Shown: positions 16,023 through 26,194, counted from the stretch's first letter. The stretch: DNA of 40,419 bases from Spartobacteria bacterium (GCA_003167365.1 PMTM01000010.1:1-40419); one strand, 5' to 3'. The notes: a model not told the origin generated them from the letters alone. Program-made: numbers and translations.

Positions 16023-16985
16023 CTATGCTCGCGTTTCCGACAAGGAAACCAGGCGTCGAATCAGATCTTCAATTGTCACAATCCCGGCCAGATTGTTTTG
16101 CCGGTCGATCACAGCCGCCAAACCGAGCCGCGCGGCGCGCAATCGCTGCACTACTCGAAAGGCCGGCTCGTCTTCGTTGGCGGTCACGATTCGCCGGATG
16201 TAGCCGTTCAGCGGTTTCTCGCCGTCCTTGTCCAGCAACACATCGAACACATTGATCAAGCCATTGGCGCGACCTTCCTTCGTAAAGACGGGGAGCCGAT
16301 CCACGGCTGAATTACGCGCCAGTTCGATCGCTTGGCCCACGGTCGATTCGGGATGAACCGCGACGACTTGCGCCATCGGCACCATCACGTCGCGCGTTTT
16401 CACGCCGCGGAAGTCCACGACGTTGTGAATCATCGCGCGCTCGGTCGCGGTGATCGATCCCTCGCGCTCACTTTGCGCGGTGATTTGCTTCAATTCCTCG
16501 CGCGCTGCGAAAAGCCGTCCGCGCTTCGCGTCTGGTTCCCGAATGATAAAGCGCCGCAGCAAACTGCCTAACTCGAGCACCGGCCAGAGAATTAGCGAAA
16601 CAAGTTCGAGGAGGCTGGCAAGCCGTGCCAGTGCGCGTAGTGGAAATCTTCGAAACAACAATTTTGGCAGGACGGCCAATACAAAAAGATAAACCGGAAG
16701 CGTGATTAGCAACGCGATGAAAAAACCTTGGTAACCGAGCGACCAGACCAGCCGGCGCGTGAGCAGGAGCAGGCCGAGAATGTCTGCCATGTTGGTGACG
16801 AGCAGAACGGTGACGAGCAAGCGTTCCGGCGATTTCAGCAATCGATCCAATCGAAGTGCGCTTCGCTGACGTTGCTTCACCTGATTGCGTAAACGCACCG
16901 GATCGATCGAGAGGACGCCGGCTTCGATTCCAGAAAAGAGAAACGAAATCGTCCAGCAACCCAGGATTGCGATCCATGTCATCAT
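16023..16985 (-). CDS. CNNM/CBS-domain membrane protein, short form
   Basis: This is a 320-residue member of the CNNM/CorB/HlyC-like family, linked to Mg or Co transport. A transmembrane DUF21/CNNM domain with about four helices covers residues 1-135 (FLFSGIEAGVLSIDPVRLRNQ is the usual first-helix motif). A CBS pair follows (from about 180, with RDVMVPMAQVVAV and GIVTIEDLIRRL). The C-terminal CorC_HlyC domain found in longer relatives is absent. The ATG overlaps the stop of the preceding 430-residue paralogue as ATGA, so the two are co-translated and may form a heteromer. Confidence 0.88.
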   Translation of the reverse strand: MMTWIAILGCWTISFLFSGIEAGVLSIDPVRLRNQVKQRQRSALRLDRLLKSPERLLVTVLLVTNMADILGLLLLTRRLVWSLGYQGFFIALLITLPVYLFVLAVLPKLLFRRFPLRALARLASLLELVSLILWPVLELGSLLRRFIIREPDAKRGRLFAAREELKQITAQSEREGSITATERAMIHNVVDFRGVKTRDVMVPMAQVVAVHPESTVGQAIELARNSAVDRLPVFTKEGRANGLINVFDVLLDKDGEKPLNGYIRRIVTANEDEPAFRVVQRLRAARLGLAAVIDRQNNLAGIVTIEDLIRRLVSLSETRA

Positions 16986-18274
16986 GATTGCCGCAAATTC
17001 TCGGCCGCTGTTTCTTGATCGACTGATGCATCGTCCGTCTTTTCCAAGAGCAGTTCTTCGATTCGCTTGCGGCCCGTGCGTCGCACCGTGATGTCCAATC
17101 GTGGCATTTGCACACGCGCGCCGGAAAGCGGCAAATAACCAAGCTGATTGAAGATTAACCCGCCGATGGTGTCGATGCCATCTGCCTCGATCTCAAAACC
17201 GAGGTGCTCCCTTAAATCGTCCAGTCTGGCGTTTCCGCTGACGAGAAACTTCCCGTCATCGAGCGGTTCGATGTAAAGATCGAGGTCTCCGCTAGGAATG
17301 GCGTCGCTCAAGATTTCCTCCACGATGTCGGAAAGAGTGATAATGCCTTCTGTCCCGCCGAATTCGTCGACCACGATGGCGAGACCCTGGGCGTGCGAAA
17401 GAAATTGCCGCAGTAAGCTAAGCGCGCGCATCGTTTCCGGCACAAACGAAGGCGCGATGAGTTTCTCGGTGTAATGTTCCGACGAATCGAGCAGAAACAT
17501 TTTTACGTCGATGATTCCGACAATTTGATCGGGCGTGTCCGCGTAAACCGGCACGCGGTGGAACCGTTTTTCTTTCAAGCGCGCGATCGCTTCTTCGTTC
17601 GTTAAATCATCCGGCAATGCGAACATGTCGACACGCGGCGTCGCGCAATCCTTGGCGGTTTTGTCGCCTAGCTTGATGATCTCCTGGATCATCTCCCCTT
17701 CGGCTTCGTGAAGCGCGCCTTCCTCTTCGCCCATTTCAACCAGTGTCTCGAATTCCTCGTCACTCATTCGCGCTCGCGTTCGCAAATGCGAGGGCGTGAG
17801 AAGATCGACAACGAAAGCGCTGACGCGCTCAAGACCGTTTCCCACGCGATCGAGCAAAGGCATCGACACCTGCAAGGTGAATGCGCCGATCGCGGAAAGA
17901 CGGTAGGGCGCGGAAAGTGCGAGGAGCTTTGGAATCAAATCGCAAAGCAGTACCACAATGGCGAAGATGACCAATGCCGCCAGCCATTCCGGAACTTGCC
18001 GGGCGAACGGTCCTTCCCATAAGAGAAACAAACAGAGCAATACTAGCGGGACCTTTACGAACGCGTCGCCCAGCAGCAGGATGTTCAGGACGCGACGTGG
18101 GTTTTCCCGAAACACTTGGATGAATTTGGTCAACGCGGAATGATGCTCTTCCAAGCGGCGCAGTTGGTGCGGTTTGAGGGCGAAGAGCGCGGTTTCAAGC
18201 CCCGAGAACAGCGCGGAGAAGAAGATCAGGATCGAGATGCCAACCAGAAGAATAAAAAGGGCCGCAACCGTCAT
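16982..18274 (-). CDS. CNNM/CBS/CorC_HlyC-domain membrane protein, long form
   Basis: The 430-residue protein has a CNNM transmembrane domain (residues 1-150, with FFSALFSGLETALFALKPHQ at the first helix), two CBS domains (about 205-330, KDCATPRVDMFALP and EGIITLSDIVEEIL), and a C-terminal CorC_HlyC domain (about 345-410, DGIDTIGGLIFNQLGYLP). Such proteins are annotated as hemolysin-like or magnesium/cobalt efflux regulators; the true substrate is unresolved. It is transcribed first of the pair, and the four-base overlap with the shorter paralogue suggests tandem duplication followed by loss of the last domain there. Confidence 0.9.
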   Translation of the reverse strand: MTVAALFILLVGISILIFFSALFSGLETALFALKPHQLRRLEEHHSALTKFIQVFRENPRRVLNILLLGDAFVKVPLVLLCLFLLWEGPFARQVPEWLAALVIFAIVVLLCDLIPKLLALSAPYRLSAIGAFTLQVSMPLLDRVGNGLERVSAFVVDLLTPSHLRTRARMSDEEFETLVEMGEEEGALHEAEGEMIQEIIKLGDKTAKDCATPRVDMFALPDDLTNEEAIARLKEKRFHRVPVYADTPDQIVGIIDVKMFLLDSSEHYTEKLIAPSFVPETMRALSLLRQFLSHAQGLAIVVDEFGGTEGIITLSDIVEEILSDAIPSGDLDLYIEPLDDGKFLVSGNARLDDLREHLGFEIEADGIDTIGGLIFNQLGYLPLSGARVQMPRLDITVRRTGRKRIEELLLEKTDDASVDQETAAENLRQS

Positions 18275-18366
18275 TCTTTATCGCGACAGCGATGGTCCGC
18301 CCGCTCGTCCTCCGGAAAAATCGTGGGTTTGCCCATCATCTGAGCCGCGACCAAATTAAGCGCTTC

Positions 18367-18840
18367 ATGAACAAAGGCGAGAGGATTTCGCGATTCGTGC
18401 GCGAACTAGGAGGAGAAGATGTCGATCTCGCCCGCATTCCGATCAGTAAACACCCTTTCTATCTCGCTTACTTCCGCTGTTGGAACGAGCAGCTTTACTA
18501 CGAAGCCCATGACGTGCTTGAGCAACTCTGGTTGAAAGCGGAGACCGGTGACGCCATTTTTTTCAAAGGCCTAATCCAGGCCGCCGGCGCGTTTGTTCAT
18601 CTCCAGAAAAATTTCGAGCAACCGGCGCATCCGAAACATCAGCGGCGCTTGCGACCGGCGGTGCGTTTGTTTCGATTGGCGGAAAACAACCTCACGGTTT
18701 TCCAACCGCATCACTATGGGCTCGACGTGACTGCGCTCTGCCAACTCTTGCGCGCGCAGGTCGATCGAATCGTTGGTTCGGATTATCAAACTAATCCCTG
18801 GTCGCCCAAGACCGCGCCGAAGCTTGAACTTCGGGTGTAG
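18367..18840 (+). CDS. DUF309-domain protein
   Basis: The 157-residue product carries the DUF309 helical motif YYEAHDVLEQLWLKAETGD, then FFKGLIQAAGAFVHLQK. The family is widespread and uncharacterised; the paired His and Glu residues suggest a metal site, which is an inference. The ATG at 18367 (MNKGERISRF) is preferred; an earlier ATG at 18292 would add 25 arginine-rich residues overlapping the region upstream of the divergent CNNM gene. The TAG stop codon is part of the TGTAG end of a palindromic element. Confidence 0.85.
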   Translation: MNKGERISRFVRELGGEDVDLARIPISKHPFYLAYFRCWNEQLYYEAHDVLEQLWLKAETGDAIFFKGLIQAAGAFVHLQKNFEQPAHPKHQRRLRPAVRLFRLAENNLTVFQPHHYGLDVTALCQLLRAQVDRIVGSDYQTNPWSPKTAPKLELRV

Positions 18841-18894
18841 TGGCGGCTGTCCCCAGCCGCAATCTGCCTGCGCGTGAGGATACGCGCCTCTACA
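18836..18894. repeat. 59-bp palindromic element with TGTAG/CTACA ends, copy 2
   Basis: It starts TGTAG at 18836-18840 and ends CTACA at 18890-18894. The left half contains the hairpin GGCGGCTG(TCCC)CAGCCGC. The right half contains GCGTGAGGATACGCGC, which reappears in reverse complement at 40377-40400. The element fills the space between two convergent genes and supplies the stop codon of the DUF309 gene. Confidence 0.82.
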
Positions 18895-18900
18895 TCCGGA

Positions 18901-19638
18901 TTATTTTGTAAAAACTAACTTGGCGCCGGCAATTATGAGGACGGTGGCGAGGAGAAGCGAGATGGTGCGAACAGGAAAACGGCGACTGCCGAGATGAGAA
19001 CCGAGAATGCCGCAAATCACCGCAGCCGGCGCAAGAACAAGCCCGAGCCGCGGAATCGAGCGAGTCGCGGTGAAGTAGCCGATTAATCCGGAGATTGAGT
19101 TCACGAGAATAAACAAAGCCGAAACCGCGGCCGCCTGACGGATCAAGGCCCATCTGAAAAACAGCAGCGTCGGAGTGAGGAATATGCCTCCGCCGGTTCC
19201 GGTGAGACCGGACAAGAATCCGATGGCTGCGCCGACGCCGATCGCTACCGGAGGCGAGGGAGCGGAAGTTTCCGGTGGATCGCCTCGTCGAAAGATCAAG
19301 CGCACCGCCGAAAACAGCAGCACCAGGCCGATTAGAATTTTCAAGATGGGCGCCGGCAGCTGGAGATAACCGCCGAGATAAGCAGCCGGGACTGAAAGCA
19401 GCGCGAATGGCCAGAATAGTCGCCACGAGAAGTGCCCGGCGCGCCAAAATTGGAACGCTCCAATTGACGCGACGAGAATGTTCAACACCAGCGCCGTCGG
19501 TCTGATAACGGTTGGAGCAAGTCCCCAGAGCGCCATCACCGCAATGTAACCAGAAGCGCCGGCATGACCGACTGATGAATAGAGGAAGGCGACGACGCCG
19601 ATTGCCAGAGAAAGCAAAATGAGATTCGTGTAATCCAT
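18901..19638 (-). CDS. TauE/SafE-type permease (TSUP family)
   Basis: This is a polytopic inner-membrane protein of about 245 residues with roughly eight hydrophobic helices in two repeats, the layout of the TSUP family, which exports sulfite, sulfoacetate or related organosulfur anions. Family signatures seen: AFLYSSVGHAGASGYIAVM in the first repeat and GFLSGLTGTGGGIFLTPTLL in the second. The ATG at 19638 (MDYTNLILLS) is used; a TTG at 19653 is an alternative. The actual cargo is not predictable, and no sulfur-metabolism gene is adjacent. Confidence 0.9.
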   Translation of the reverse strand: MDYTNLILLSLAIGVVAFLYSSVGHAGASGYIAVMALWGLAPTVIRPTALVLNILVASIGAFQFWRAGHFSWRLFWPFALLSVPAAYLGGYLQLPAPILKILIGLVLLFSAVRLIFRRGDPPETSAPSPPVAIGVGAAIGFLSGLTGTGGGIFLTPTLLFFRWALIRQAAAVSALFILVNSISGLIGYFTATRSIPRLGLVLAPAAVICGILGSHLGSRRFPVRTISLLLATVLIIAGAKLVFTK

Positions 19639-19720
19639 GCCGTCTCGCTTCAAAGCTTGAGCGGTGCGCGCAAATGTGACAAGCAGCTTCCGCTTTCACA
19701 TTCTGGCGTTAACGTGACGC

Positions 19721-21895
19721 GTGACGCCAATCCACATCGCGGCCGAACCTGCGCCGGGAATTTCGCAGCATACCAACCGGCTTTCGCACGAGAAATCGCC
19801 GTACTTACTCCAGCACGCGCACAATCCAGTCGATTGGTATCCGTGGGGCGAAGAAGCTTTCGCCAAAGCGCGTCGCGAAAACAAACCAATCTTTCTCTCA
19901 ATCGGATACTCGACCTGTCACTGGTGCCACGTTATGGCGCACGAATCTTTCGAGGATAAAGATACGGCTGCGATCATGAATCGTGAATTTGTGAACATCA
20001 AAGTCGATCGGGAAGAGCGGCCCGATGTCGATCGCGTTTACATGACGTTTGTCCAGGCCACCACAGGCGGCGGCGGGTGGCCGATGAGTGTGTGGTTGAC
20101 GCCGAATCTGCAACCGTTTGTCGGTGGAACGTACTTTCCGCCGGCAGATCGTTATGGTCAGCCCGGCTTTAAGAAGGTGCTCGAACGAATTGCGGCCGCC
20201 TGGAAAGAGAATCACGAAAAGATTACCGAACAAGGCGCAAGCATCGTGGATGCTTTGCGTAAAGCGCAAGCTGCACAACCCGATTCGCCCGACAAAATCG
20301 ACATCAACATTCTTGAAAAGGCGTACGAGCAATTTTCTAGCAATTTCGACGCGCGAGAAGGCGGCTTCGGGAACGCGCCAAAATTTCCGCGTCCGGTTAC
20401 ACTGAATTTTCTGTCGCGATTTTATGCGCGCGACCCAAAGAGCGATTCCGGCAAGCGCGCTTTGGAAACGAATCTTGTCACATTGCGCAAGATGGCAGCC
20501 GGCGGAATGCACGATCATCTTGGCGGCGGTTTCCATCGTTACTCGGTCGATCGTTACTGGCACGTGCCGCACTTCGAAAAGATGCTTTACGACCAGGCGC
20601 AACTCGCGGTCGCCTATCTCGACGCATTTCAAATTACGCAAGATCGTCAGTTCGAATCGGTCGCTCGGGACATTCTCGATTACGTCGCGCGCGACATGAC
20701 TTCAAAGGACGGCGGATTTTTTTCCGCCGAAGATGCCGACAGCCTGATTGAAAACGGAAAGCCTGAGCATGCCGAAGGAGCATTTTATGTTTGGACGAAG
20801 AAGGAGATCGACGCCGCGCTCGGGGAGGCAGCGGAGATATTCAATTTCCATTACGGCGTCCAACCGGATGGCAACACACCGGTGGGCAGCGACCCTCAAG
20901 GTGAGTTTCGTGGCAAAAATATTCTGATTCAGCGGCACACGACTACTGAGACAGCGCAGCACTTCAAGAAGAGTGAAGACGAAGTTCTGCAATCGCTCGT
21001 GCGGAGTCGTGAGAAGTTATTGTCGATTCGCGCGAAACGGCCGCGGCCGCAGCTCGATGACAAGATTATTGCGGCGTGGAACGGCTTAATGATTTCCGCC
21101 TACGCGCGTGCCGCTCAGGTCTTGAATGAGCCGCGTTATCTCGAAAGCGCGATGTGCGCAGCGAAGATCTTGCGCACGCAACTTTATGATGATTCGCACA
21201 AGACACTGTTTCGGAACTATCGGGGCGGCCGCAGCGAAGTGGAAGGGTTTGCCGACGATTATGCATTCGTCATTCAAGGACTTCTCGATCTTTACGAAGC
21301 GTCGTTCGACGTCGACTGGCTCAAGTTCGCCATCGAATTGCAGGAAACGCAGGACCGTCTGTTCCTTGACGATAAGAGCGGCGGTTACTTCAGTACGAGC
21401 GGGCGGGACAAAAGCGTTGTCCTGCGGATGAAGGACGATAATGACAGCGCCGAGCCGGCCGCGAGCTCGGTGGCTGCGCTCAATCTCTTGCGCCTTGCGC
21501 AATTTCGCGACGACAAACAAATGGAAGAGCAAGGGAAGAAAACAATCAGCGCATTCAGCGCGACACTTGCAAGGTTCCCAAGCGCAATGCCGCAGATGTT
21601 GGTCGCGCTCGATTTCAGTTTGAACAAACCGCGACAAATCGTGGTCGCCGGAAAACCCGACGCGCCGGAAACAAAAGCGTTACTCGCGCAGGTGCATCGA
21701 CTTTTTCTACCGAACAAGATTCTGCTGCTGGCCGATGGAGCAGAAGGCCAAAAATATCTAGGCGAAAAGAATGCAGCAATTCGTGCGATGTCGATGGTCG
21801 ATGGAAAATCCGCCGCCTACGTTTGCGAGAATTTTACCTGCAAGGCGCCGGTCACCGATCCGGCCGAACTACGTAAATTGCTCGCGTCTCACTGA
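19721..21895 (+). CDS. YyaL/DUF255 thioredoxin-domain protein
   Basis: The 724-residue protein belongs to the YyaL / SPATA20 family. The N-terminal thioredoxin-like domain begins [20 protein letters not shown] and carries CHWC (Cys66, Cys69) in [17 protein letters not shown] long (alpha/alpha) barrel like that of N-acylglucosamine epimerases or cellulases follows ([17 protein letters not shown], then [19 protein letters not shown]). The cellular role of the family is not settled. The GTG at 19721 is the start reported; no strong ribosome binding site is seen. It is divergent from the TauE/SafE permease with an 82-base gap. Confidence 0.9.
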   Translation: MTPIHIAAEPAPGISQHTNRLSHEKSPYLLQHAHNPVDWYPWGEEAFAKARRENKPIFLSIGYSTCHWCHVMAHESFEDKDTAAIMNREFVNIKVDREERPDVDRVYMTFVQATTGGGGWPMSVWLTPNLQPFVGGTYFPPADRYGQPGFKKVLERIAAAWKENHEKITEQGASIVDALRKAQAAQPDSPDKIDINILEKAYEQFSSNFDAREGGFGNAPKFPRPVTLNFLSRFYARDPKSDSGKRALETNLVTLRKMAAGGMHDHLGGGFHRYSVDRYWHVPHFEKMLYDQAQLAVAYLDAFQITQDRQFESVARDILDYVARDMTSKDGGFFSAEDADSLIENGKPEHAEGAFYVWTKKEIDAALGEAAEIFNFHYGVQPDGNTPVGSDPQGEFRGKNILIQRHTTTETAQHFKKSEDEVLQSLVRSREKLLSIRAKRPRPQLDDKIIAAWNGLMISAYARAAQVLNEPRYLESAMCAAKILRTQLYDDSHKTLFRNYRGGRSEVEGFADDYAFVIQGLLDLYEASFDVDWLKFAIELQETQDRLFLDDKSGGYFSTSGRDKSVVLRMKDDNDSAEPAASSVAALNLLRLAQFRDDKQMEEQGKKTISAFSATLARFPSAMPQMLVALDFSLNKPRQIVVAGKPDAPETKALLAQVHRLFLPNKILLLADGAEGQKYLGEKNAAIRAMSMVDGKSAAYVCENFTCKAPVTDPAELRKLLASH

Positions 21896-21981
21896 TGATC
21901 GCAGGGCGTTTCTGTGAAGCACCGTCTAGAGAGATCTCCGCCTGACGCAGACGTTCTACAAAATCCTCGCGCGACGGCTCC

Positions 21982-22701
21982 TTAGCTTCCCTTCTTAGAT
22001 CGCTTCGCCGCCACAGCCGGCCGGCGCCGGCGCAAGCGCAACCAGTTGTTCCAGGTCTTGCGCATGCTGTCTCGCGGAGTGAGATAGCGTTGGGTGAGTT
22101 CGTTGCTCTTGGTGATTTGAGTGAGAATTCCTTTCACGGAAAAATCGTCTGTATTCAAAATCGTATAGGCCGTGCCTACGGCAGCGGCGTGATGCGCGTC
22201 GCTGGCTGCGGTCATCGGCAATCCGCGGAGCTGCGCGTATTTGAACGCGTATTTGTTGTAGCGACGCAAAGTGGTTGCGGCGTTGAAAACTTCGATCGCG
22301 TCGATGGGCAAAGTCTCGAGCGTGGAAAATCGGATGCCGGCCCGAAACAAATCGTACGGATGCGGAGGAATGGCGAAACCGCCCGCCTCATGAATCAGGT
22401 CGCAGACCTCGCGCGCTGGTTTCCCTTTCAGGTACGGAAGTGTCGCGCCGATGCAAAGCAGGTGGCCTTCCGCGGTCGTGACCTCGACTCCCGGAATGAT
22501 TAGAAAATCGTCCACCGGTTTGCCGTCTTCGCGCATCAAACCTTTCTCCAGCAAATAGGTGACGGCTTCACAGGTGTTGTGGTCGGTGATGGCGAAACCG
22601 TGCAGATTCTTGGCGCGTGCAGCTGTGATCAAGTCTTCCGGACTCGAGACGCCATCGCCGGAAAAAAAGGAATGCGTGTGCAGATCGATGTTGAACGGCA
22701 T
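21982..22701 (-). CDS. PHP-domain phosphoesterase
   Basis: The 239-residue protein has the PHP metal-binding motifs in order: DLHTHSFFSGDG (His8, His10), FAITDHNTCEAV, IPGVEVTTAEGHLL, IPPHPYD and TAASDAHHA. These build a trinuclear metal site that hydrolyses phosphoesters, for example in histidinol-phosphatase or RNase AM-like enzymes. The C terminus is strongly basic (LRLRRRRPAVAAKRSKKGS), which could contact nucleic acid; this is inference. The 86 bases before its 3' end hold no feature that I can assign. Confidence 0.88.
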   Translation of the reverse strand: MPFNIDLHTHSFFSGDGVSSPEDLITAARAKNLHGFAITDHNTCEAVTYLLEKGLMREDGKPVDDFLIIPGVEVTTAEGHLLCIGATLPYLKGKPAREVCDLIHEAGGFAIPPHPYDLFRAGIRFSTLETLPIDAIEVFNAATTLRRYNKYAFKYAQLRGLPMTAASDAHHAAAVGTAYTILNTDDFSVKGILTQITKSNELTQRYLTPRDSMRKTWNNWLRLRRRRPAVAAKRSKKGS

Positions 22702-22730
22702 TTCCGGGACGCTAATTTGCGATACACAAA

Positions 22731-23300
22731 ATGGAAAGTGCCGGTTTCAAAGAATGGGCCATCGTCTGCCAAGCGCTAGGGCGCGGCGAGCAAAGCGTTA
22801 TCTTACGCAAAGGCGGGATCGCCGAAGGCCGCGAGGGATTCAGCTTTCGCCACAAAGAATTTTTTCTTTTTCCAACTTACTTTCACGAGCAGATTGAGAA
22901 AGTTCGCAAGATCGACATCGAATTTCCGACGCAAGCGATGGACAAGATAGAAATAAACTTTTTCGCGAAGATCGAACTCTCCTACGTGATTAAGTCGTGG
23001 GAAATCGCGCAAGCGCTCGAACCGTTTCACATCTTACGCCCGGAAGTCGTGCGTGAACGTTTTGATTACGATCGTGCGCCAGGTTTGCACATTGCTCTTG
23101 TTCGCGTGTTTCGAATCGAACCATGTTGGATATTCGCCAACGCGAAATCGTACGGCGGTTGTCGATCCTGGGTTAAATTGCCCAAACCGCCGGCGACGCT
23201 GCGATTCGAACCGGCGCTTGGCGACGGAGAACACGGGCGGCGCCGAAAGGCACTTATCGATCTTGTGCGCGGAGAAGAATCTATAGCGGCGAAAGCTTAA
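22731..23300 (+). CDS. DUF1802-family protein
   Basis: The N-terminal part matches the DUF1802 pattern: FKEWAIVCQALGRGEQSVIL, RKGGIAEGREGF and FFLFPTYFHEQIEKV. The family is uncharacterised; its members are cytoplasmic and often sit near nucleotide or tRNA genes. The 189-residue protein continues with basic strands and has no membrane segment. It is divergent from the PHP gene with a 29-base gap, so the two may share a promoter region, and it converges on the ABC exporter with a 4-base overlap. Confidence 0.84.
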   Translation: MESAGFKEWAIVCQALGRGEQSVILRKGGIAEGREGFSFRHKEFFLFPTYFHEQIEKVRKIDIEFPTQAMDKIEINFFAKIELSYVIKSWEIAQALEPFHILRPEVVRERFDYDRAPGLHIALVRVFRIEPCWIFANAKSYGGCRSWVKLPKPPATLRFEPALGDGEHGRRRKALIDLVRGEESIAAKA

Positions 23301-25174
23301 AGCAGCGCGTCAGCCAGAACTTCCGATTCAGGCACCGTCTCTCCGCTGTGCCGGTGAAACTGCAAATCGTAGAGCCGGCGGTAGTATCCGGATTTTTCCA
23401 GCAACTCCGCATGCGTTCCAATTTCCTTAATCAGCCCTTTGTCCATCACGATGATTTGATCTGCGGACAAGATGGTGGAGAGGCGATGGGCGATGGCAAT
23501 GACGGTGCGTCCCGCGGCCAGCCGTTCCAACGCGAGTTGAATTTGTTTTTCCGATTCCGAATCGAGCGCCGAAGTCGCTTCATCGAGTAAAAGGATCGGC
23601 GCATCCTTGAGTAGCGCGCGCGCAATGGCCAGACGCTGCTGCTGACCACCGGAAAGCAGGCAACCTTTATCACCGACCACGCTTTCGTAGCCCTGCGGTT
23701 GCATCACGATGAAGTCATGCGCGAACGCGGTCTGCGCCGCAGCATATACTTCCTCTTTCGTTGCATCGAGCCGTCCGAACTGGATATTGCTGAAAATCGT
23801 ATCGTGAAACAAAAACGTATCCTGCGTGACCAGACCAATCTGTTCGCGCAACGATTTTTGCGTAAGCGTGCGCAGATCGCGACCATCGATCCGGATTGTT
23901 CCCGACGTGGGATCATATAACCGCAGAATCAATGATAAAATGGTGGACTTGCCTGCGCCGCTCGCGCCGACCAAAGCGTAGCTTTTGCCGGGCTCGATTT
24001 GAAGATTGATGTTATTGATTGCATCGGAGGTACCAGTGGCGTAGCGAAAGGTCACACGGTCGAACTCGAGCCGACCTTGCGATGGCCCGAGCGCAATCGC
24101 GTTGGGAGCATCCTGCACCGTCGGTTCGAGATCCATAATATGGAAAACCTCCGTGGTCGCCTGGACCGAGCGCTGCATCACAATGTGAATTTTGCTCAGG
24201 GTCTTAATCGGATCGTAGAGGATAAAAATTCCGGTGATGAGTCCAAAGAAGAGACCAGCGCTGAGGTTTGTCGTGTAAACGTATAACAACGCCAGGCCGA
24301 CGCCGATGGCGGCCACTGTTTCCACCAAAGGTCCAACCGCTTCGGTCGATTTGATCATGCGCATGGCATTGGAAAACTGGATCTGATTACTTCGCCGGAA
24401 TGATTTTTCCTTGTAATCTTCGCGCGCGAATGATTTCACGACGCGAATTCCGGCAAAAGTTTCCTGCATGGTCACCACCATCTGTCCCAATTCCTCCTGT
24501 TCGCCCTCGACCGCTTTGCGCGCGCGCCGTCCATAGATTCGGATCGGAGCTATGCAGATCGGGAACAGGATCAGGGTGACGAGGGTAAACTTCCAATCCA
24601 TGTAAAGAAGCACGGCAATACCGCCAATAATGGTGACTGGCTGTTTGAACAGATCGCTACTGACCGAACTTAACGCCGCCTGCATGCCGCGAGTGTCGTT
24701 GGTGATGCGGGAAATAAGAAATCCCGCCTGCATCCGGTTAAAGAAATCCATGGAGTGGTGGGCAATCTTGCTAAAAAGCTCGGTGCGGATGTCGGTCACC
24801 ACTTTGTTGCTTACCCAGGCCATGTAGTAAGCGTTGACGTAAGAACAGAAACTACGTGCGCTCATCACCAAGGGAAGAGACAGGCAAGTCCACACGATGG
24901 AGTTGATCTTCGGGCCGGCAGTCAACATTTCCGGGTGGGATCGCAAGTCCGTCGCACTGGGCGTGGCCCCGTGGAAGACGAAAGACGTCACTTGGGCCAT
25001 CACCCAAGGAAGATAGGAACAAACGCCGCCGTAAGCGAAGCCGGCCGCGAGGCCAACGACAAAACGCCATTTGTATGGCCGGACATAACCATAAAGCCGT
25101 TTGTAGGGCCGCCACGCGGTGCGAATTGTTTCCCAAAATGGCGGCTTGCCTGTGGCCGCTGGTTTCGTGCTCAT
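23297..25174 (-). CDS. MsbA-like ABC exporter (fused permease and ATPase)
   Basis: This 625-residue half-transporter has six membrane helices in the first 350 residues and one ATPase domain. Seen: Walker A VGASGAGKSTILSL, the Q-loop GLVTQDTFLF, the signature LLSGGQQQRLAIARALL, Walker B ILLLDEATSALD, and the H-loop AIAHRLST. In the LPS setting the cargo is probably lipid A-core, flipped across the inner membrane. The ATG overlaps the stop of the GT9 gene as ATGA, so it is translated right after the glycosyltransferase. MsbA is the best inference; other lipid or peptide exporters have the same layout. Confidence 0.88.
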   Translation of the reverse strand: MSTKPAATGKPPFWETIRTAWRPYKRLYGYVRPYKWRFVVGLAAGFAYGGVCSYLPWVMAQVTSFVFHGATPSATDLRSHPEMLTAGPKINSIVWTCLSLPLVMSARSFCSYVNAYYMAWVSNKVVTDIRTELFSKIAHHSMDFFNRMQAGFLISRITNDTRGMQAALSSVSSDLFKQPVTIIGGIAVLLYMDWKFTLVTLILFPICIAPIRIYGRRARKAVEGEQEELGQMVVTMQETFAGIRVVKSFAREDYKEKSFRRSNQIQFSNAMRMIKSTEAVGPLVETVAAIGVGLALLYVYTTNLSAGLFFGLITGIFILYDPIKTLSKIHIVMQRSVQATTEVFHIMDLEPTVQDAPNAIALGPSQGRLEFDRVTFRYATGTSDAINNINLQIEPGKSYALVGASGAGKSTILSLILRLYDPTSGTIRIDGRDLRTLTQKSLREQIGLVTQDTFLFHDTIFSNIQFGRLDATKEEVYAAAQTAFAHDFIVMQPQGYESVVGDKGCLLSGGQQQRLAIARALLKDAPILLLDEATSALDSESEKQIQLALERLAAGRTVIAIAHRLSTILSADQIIVMDKGLIKEIGTHAELLEKSGYYRRLYDLQFHRHSGETVPESEVLADALL

Positions 25175-26190
25175 GAAGCTGGAGCTGCCGGAGCTGACAG
25201 CAGCGAATCCATAGCATTGATCACCGCTTCCGTCGAGATGTCGTTCATCGGAACGCCCGGTTGCTGATGCGAGAATGTTACCAATGGAGAGGCCGTTTTT
25301 CCCTGTAAAATCAAAGCCGTGCTTTCGCGCGGGCGCCAGTGAAACGGATTCGTCGGACCGAACAGGACGACTTGCGACGTTTTCGTGGCGGCGGCCAGAT
25401 GCATCGGCGCGGAATCGACTGTTACGACAAGCCGCGCCTGAGCGATGAGTGCCGCCAGCGTAAGCAAATCCGTCTTGCCGGAAAGATCGACGACTGTGCC
25501 TGAAAGTTTGCTTTTGATTTCAGCGATATGCTTTAGCTCAGACGGAGAAGTCCCGCCCGTAATTACGACAGTGACTTTCGAAACAGTTCGCGCGTGATCG
25601 ATTGTTTTAGCCCATCGTTGTGCGTCCCAGAATTTTTCCGTCCAGGCCGAGCCCGGATGGAAAATGATAAATGGATTGTCAATTTTGAATGAGCGGCGGA
25701 TTTCGTCCGCTCGGGCAAGTGCCGAAGATGGAATCTGCAATCTGATGGCAGCAGAGGCGTCGCGGATACCGAGCGGTCCGAGCAAAGCGAGATTGTAATC
25801 GATGGTGTGCATTTCGTGCATGCGATGCTGCAGCAACTCATTGTAAGCACTGGCGTTGAGTCGCGATTGATTTCGGACTCGCGGTGCCATGATCCGTTTT
25901 TTCGCGCGCGAGAGAGAAGTGAGCAAAGCCGAGCGATCGTTTCGGGTAAAGTCGATGCAGTAATCGAATCGTTCCCAAGTAACGGTGTGATAGATCGATA
26001 GGTCGCTCAATTTGCGTTTGAAGATCAAAGTCCGATCGACGCCTTCGATCGCAGGTAAAAGTGCAGCCGCTTCACGCGAGACGATCAGAATCAAAGTTGC
26101 ATCGGGGAACGTGCCGCGAACCGCGTGAATAGCCGGCGTGGTTAAGATCAAATCGCCGATTCGTTTGAGTTGAAGGAGAAGAATATGCAC
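25171..26190 (-). CDS. Glycosyltransferase family 9 (heptosyltransferase-like)
   Basis: This 339-residue GT9 enzyme resembles ADP-heptose:LPS heptosyltransferases, which add heptose to the LPS inner core in the cytoplasm. The N terminus VHILLLQLKRIGDLILTTPA is the family start, and the GTG at 26190 is therefore chosen. Further upstream the frame is open but runs through a palindromic repeat (reading AAVYDRRTNKFRRSQTAA) and the preceding gene. The sugar-donor motifs FHPGSAWTEKFWD and DSAPMHLAAATKTSQVVLFG are present. It sits between a GT4 and the exporter in one operon. Confidence 0.9.
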   Translation of the reverse strand: MHILLLQLKRIGDLILTTPAIHAVRGTFPDATLILIVSREAAALLPAIEGVDRTLIFKRKLSDLSIYHTVTWERFDYCIDFTRNDRSALLTSLSRAKKRIMAPRVRNQSRLNASAYNELLQHRMHEMHTIDYNLALLGPLGIRDASAAIRLQIPSSALARADEIRRSFKIDNPFIIFHPGSAWTEKFWDAQRWAKTIDHARTVSKVTVVITGGTSPSELKHIAEIKSKLSGTVVDLSGKTDLLTLAALIAQARLVVTVDSAPMHLAAATKTSQVVLFGPTNPFHWRPRESTALILQGKTASPLVTFSHQQPGVPMNDISTEAVINAMDSLLSAPAAPAS

Positions 26191-26194
26191 GATT

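Noticed and set aside
19898-20641. 247-codon open frame on the minus strand inside the YyaL-type gene
   Set aside because: It is antisense to conserved thioredoxin and barrel sequence and shows no domain.
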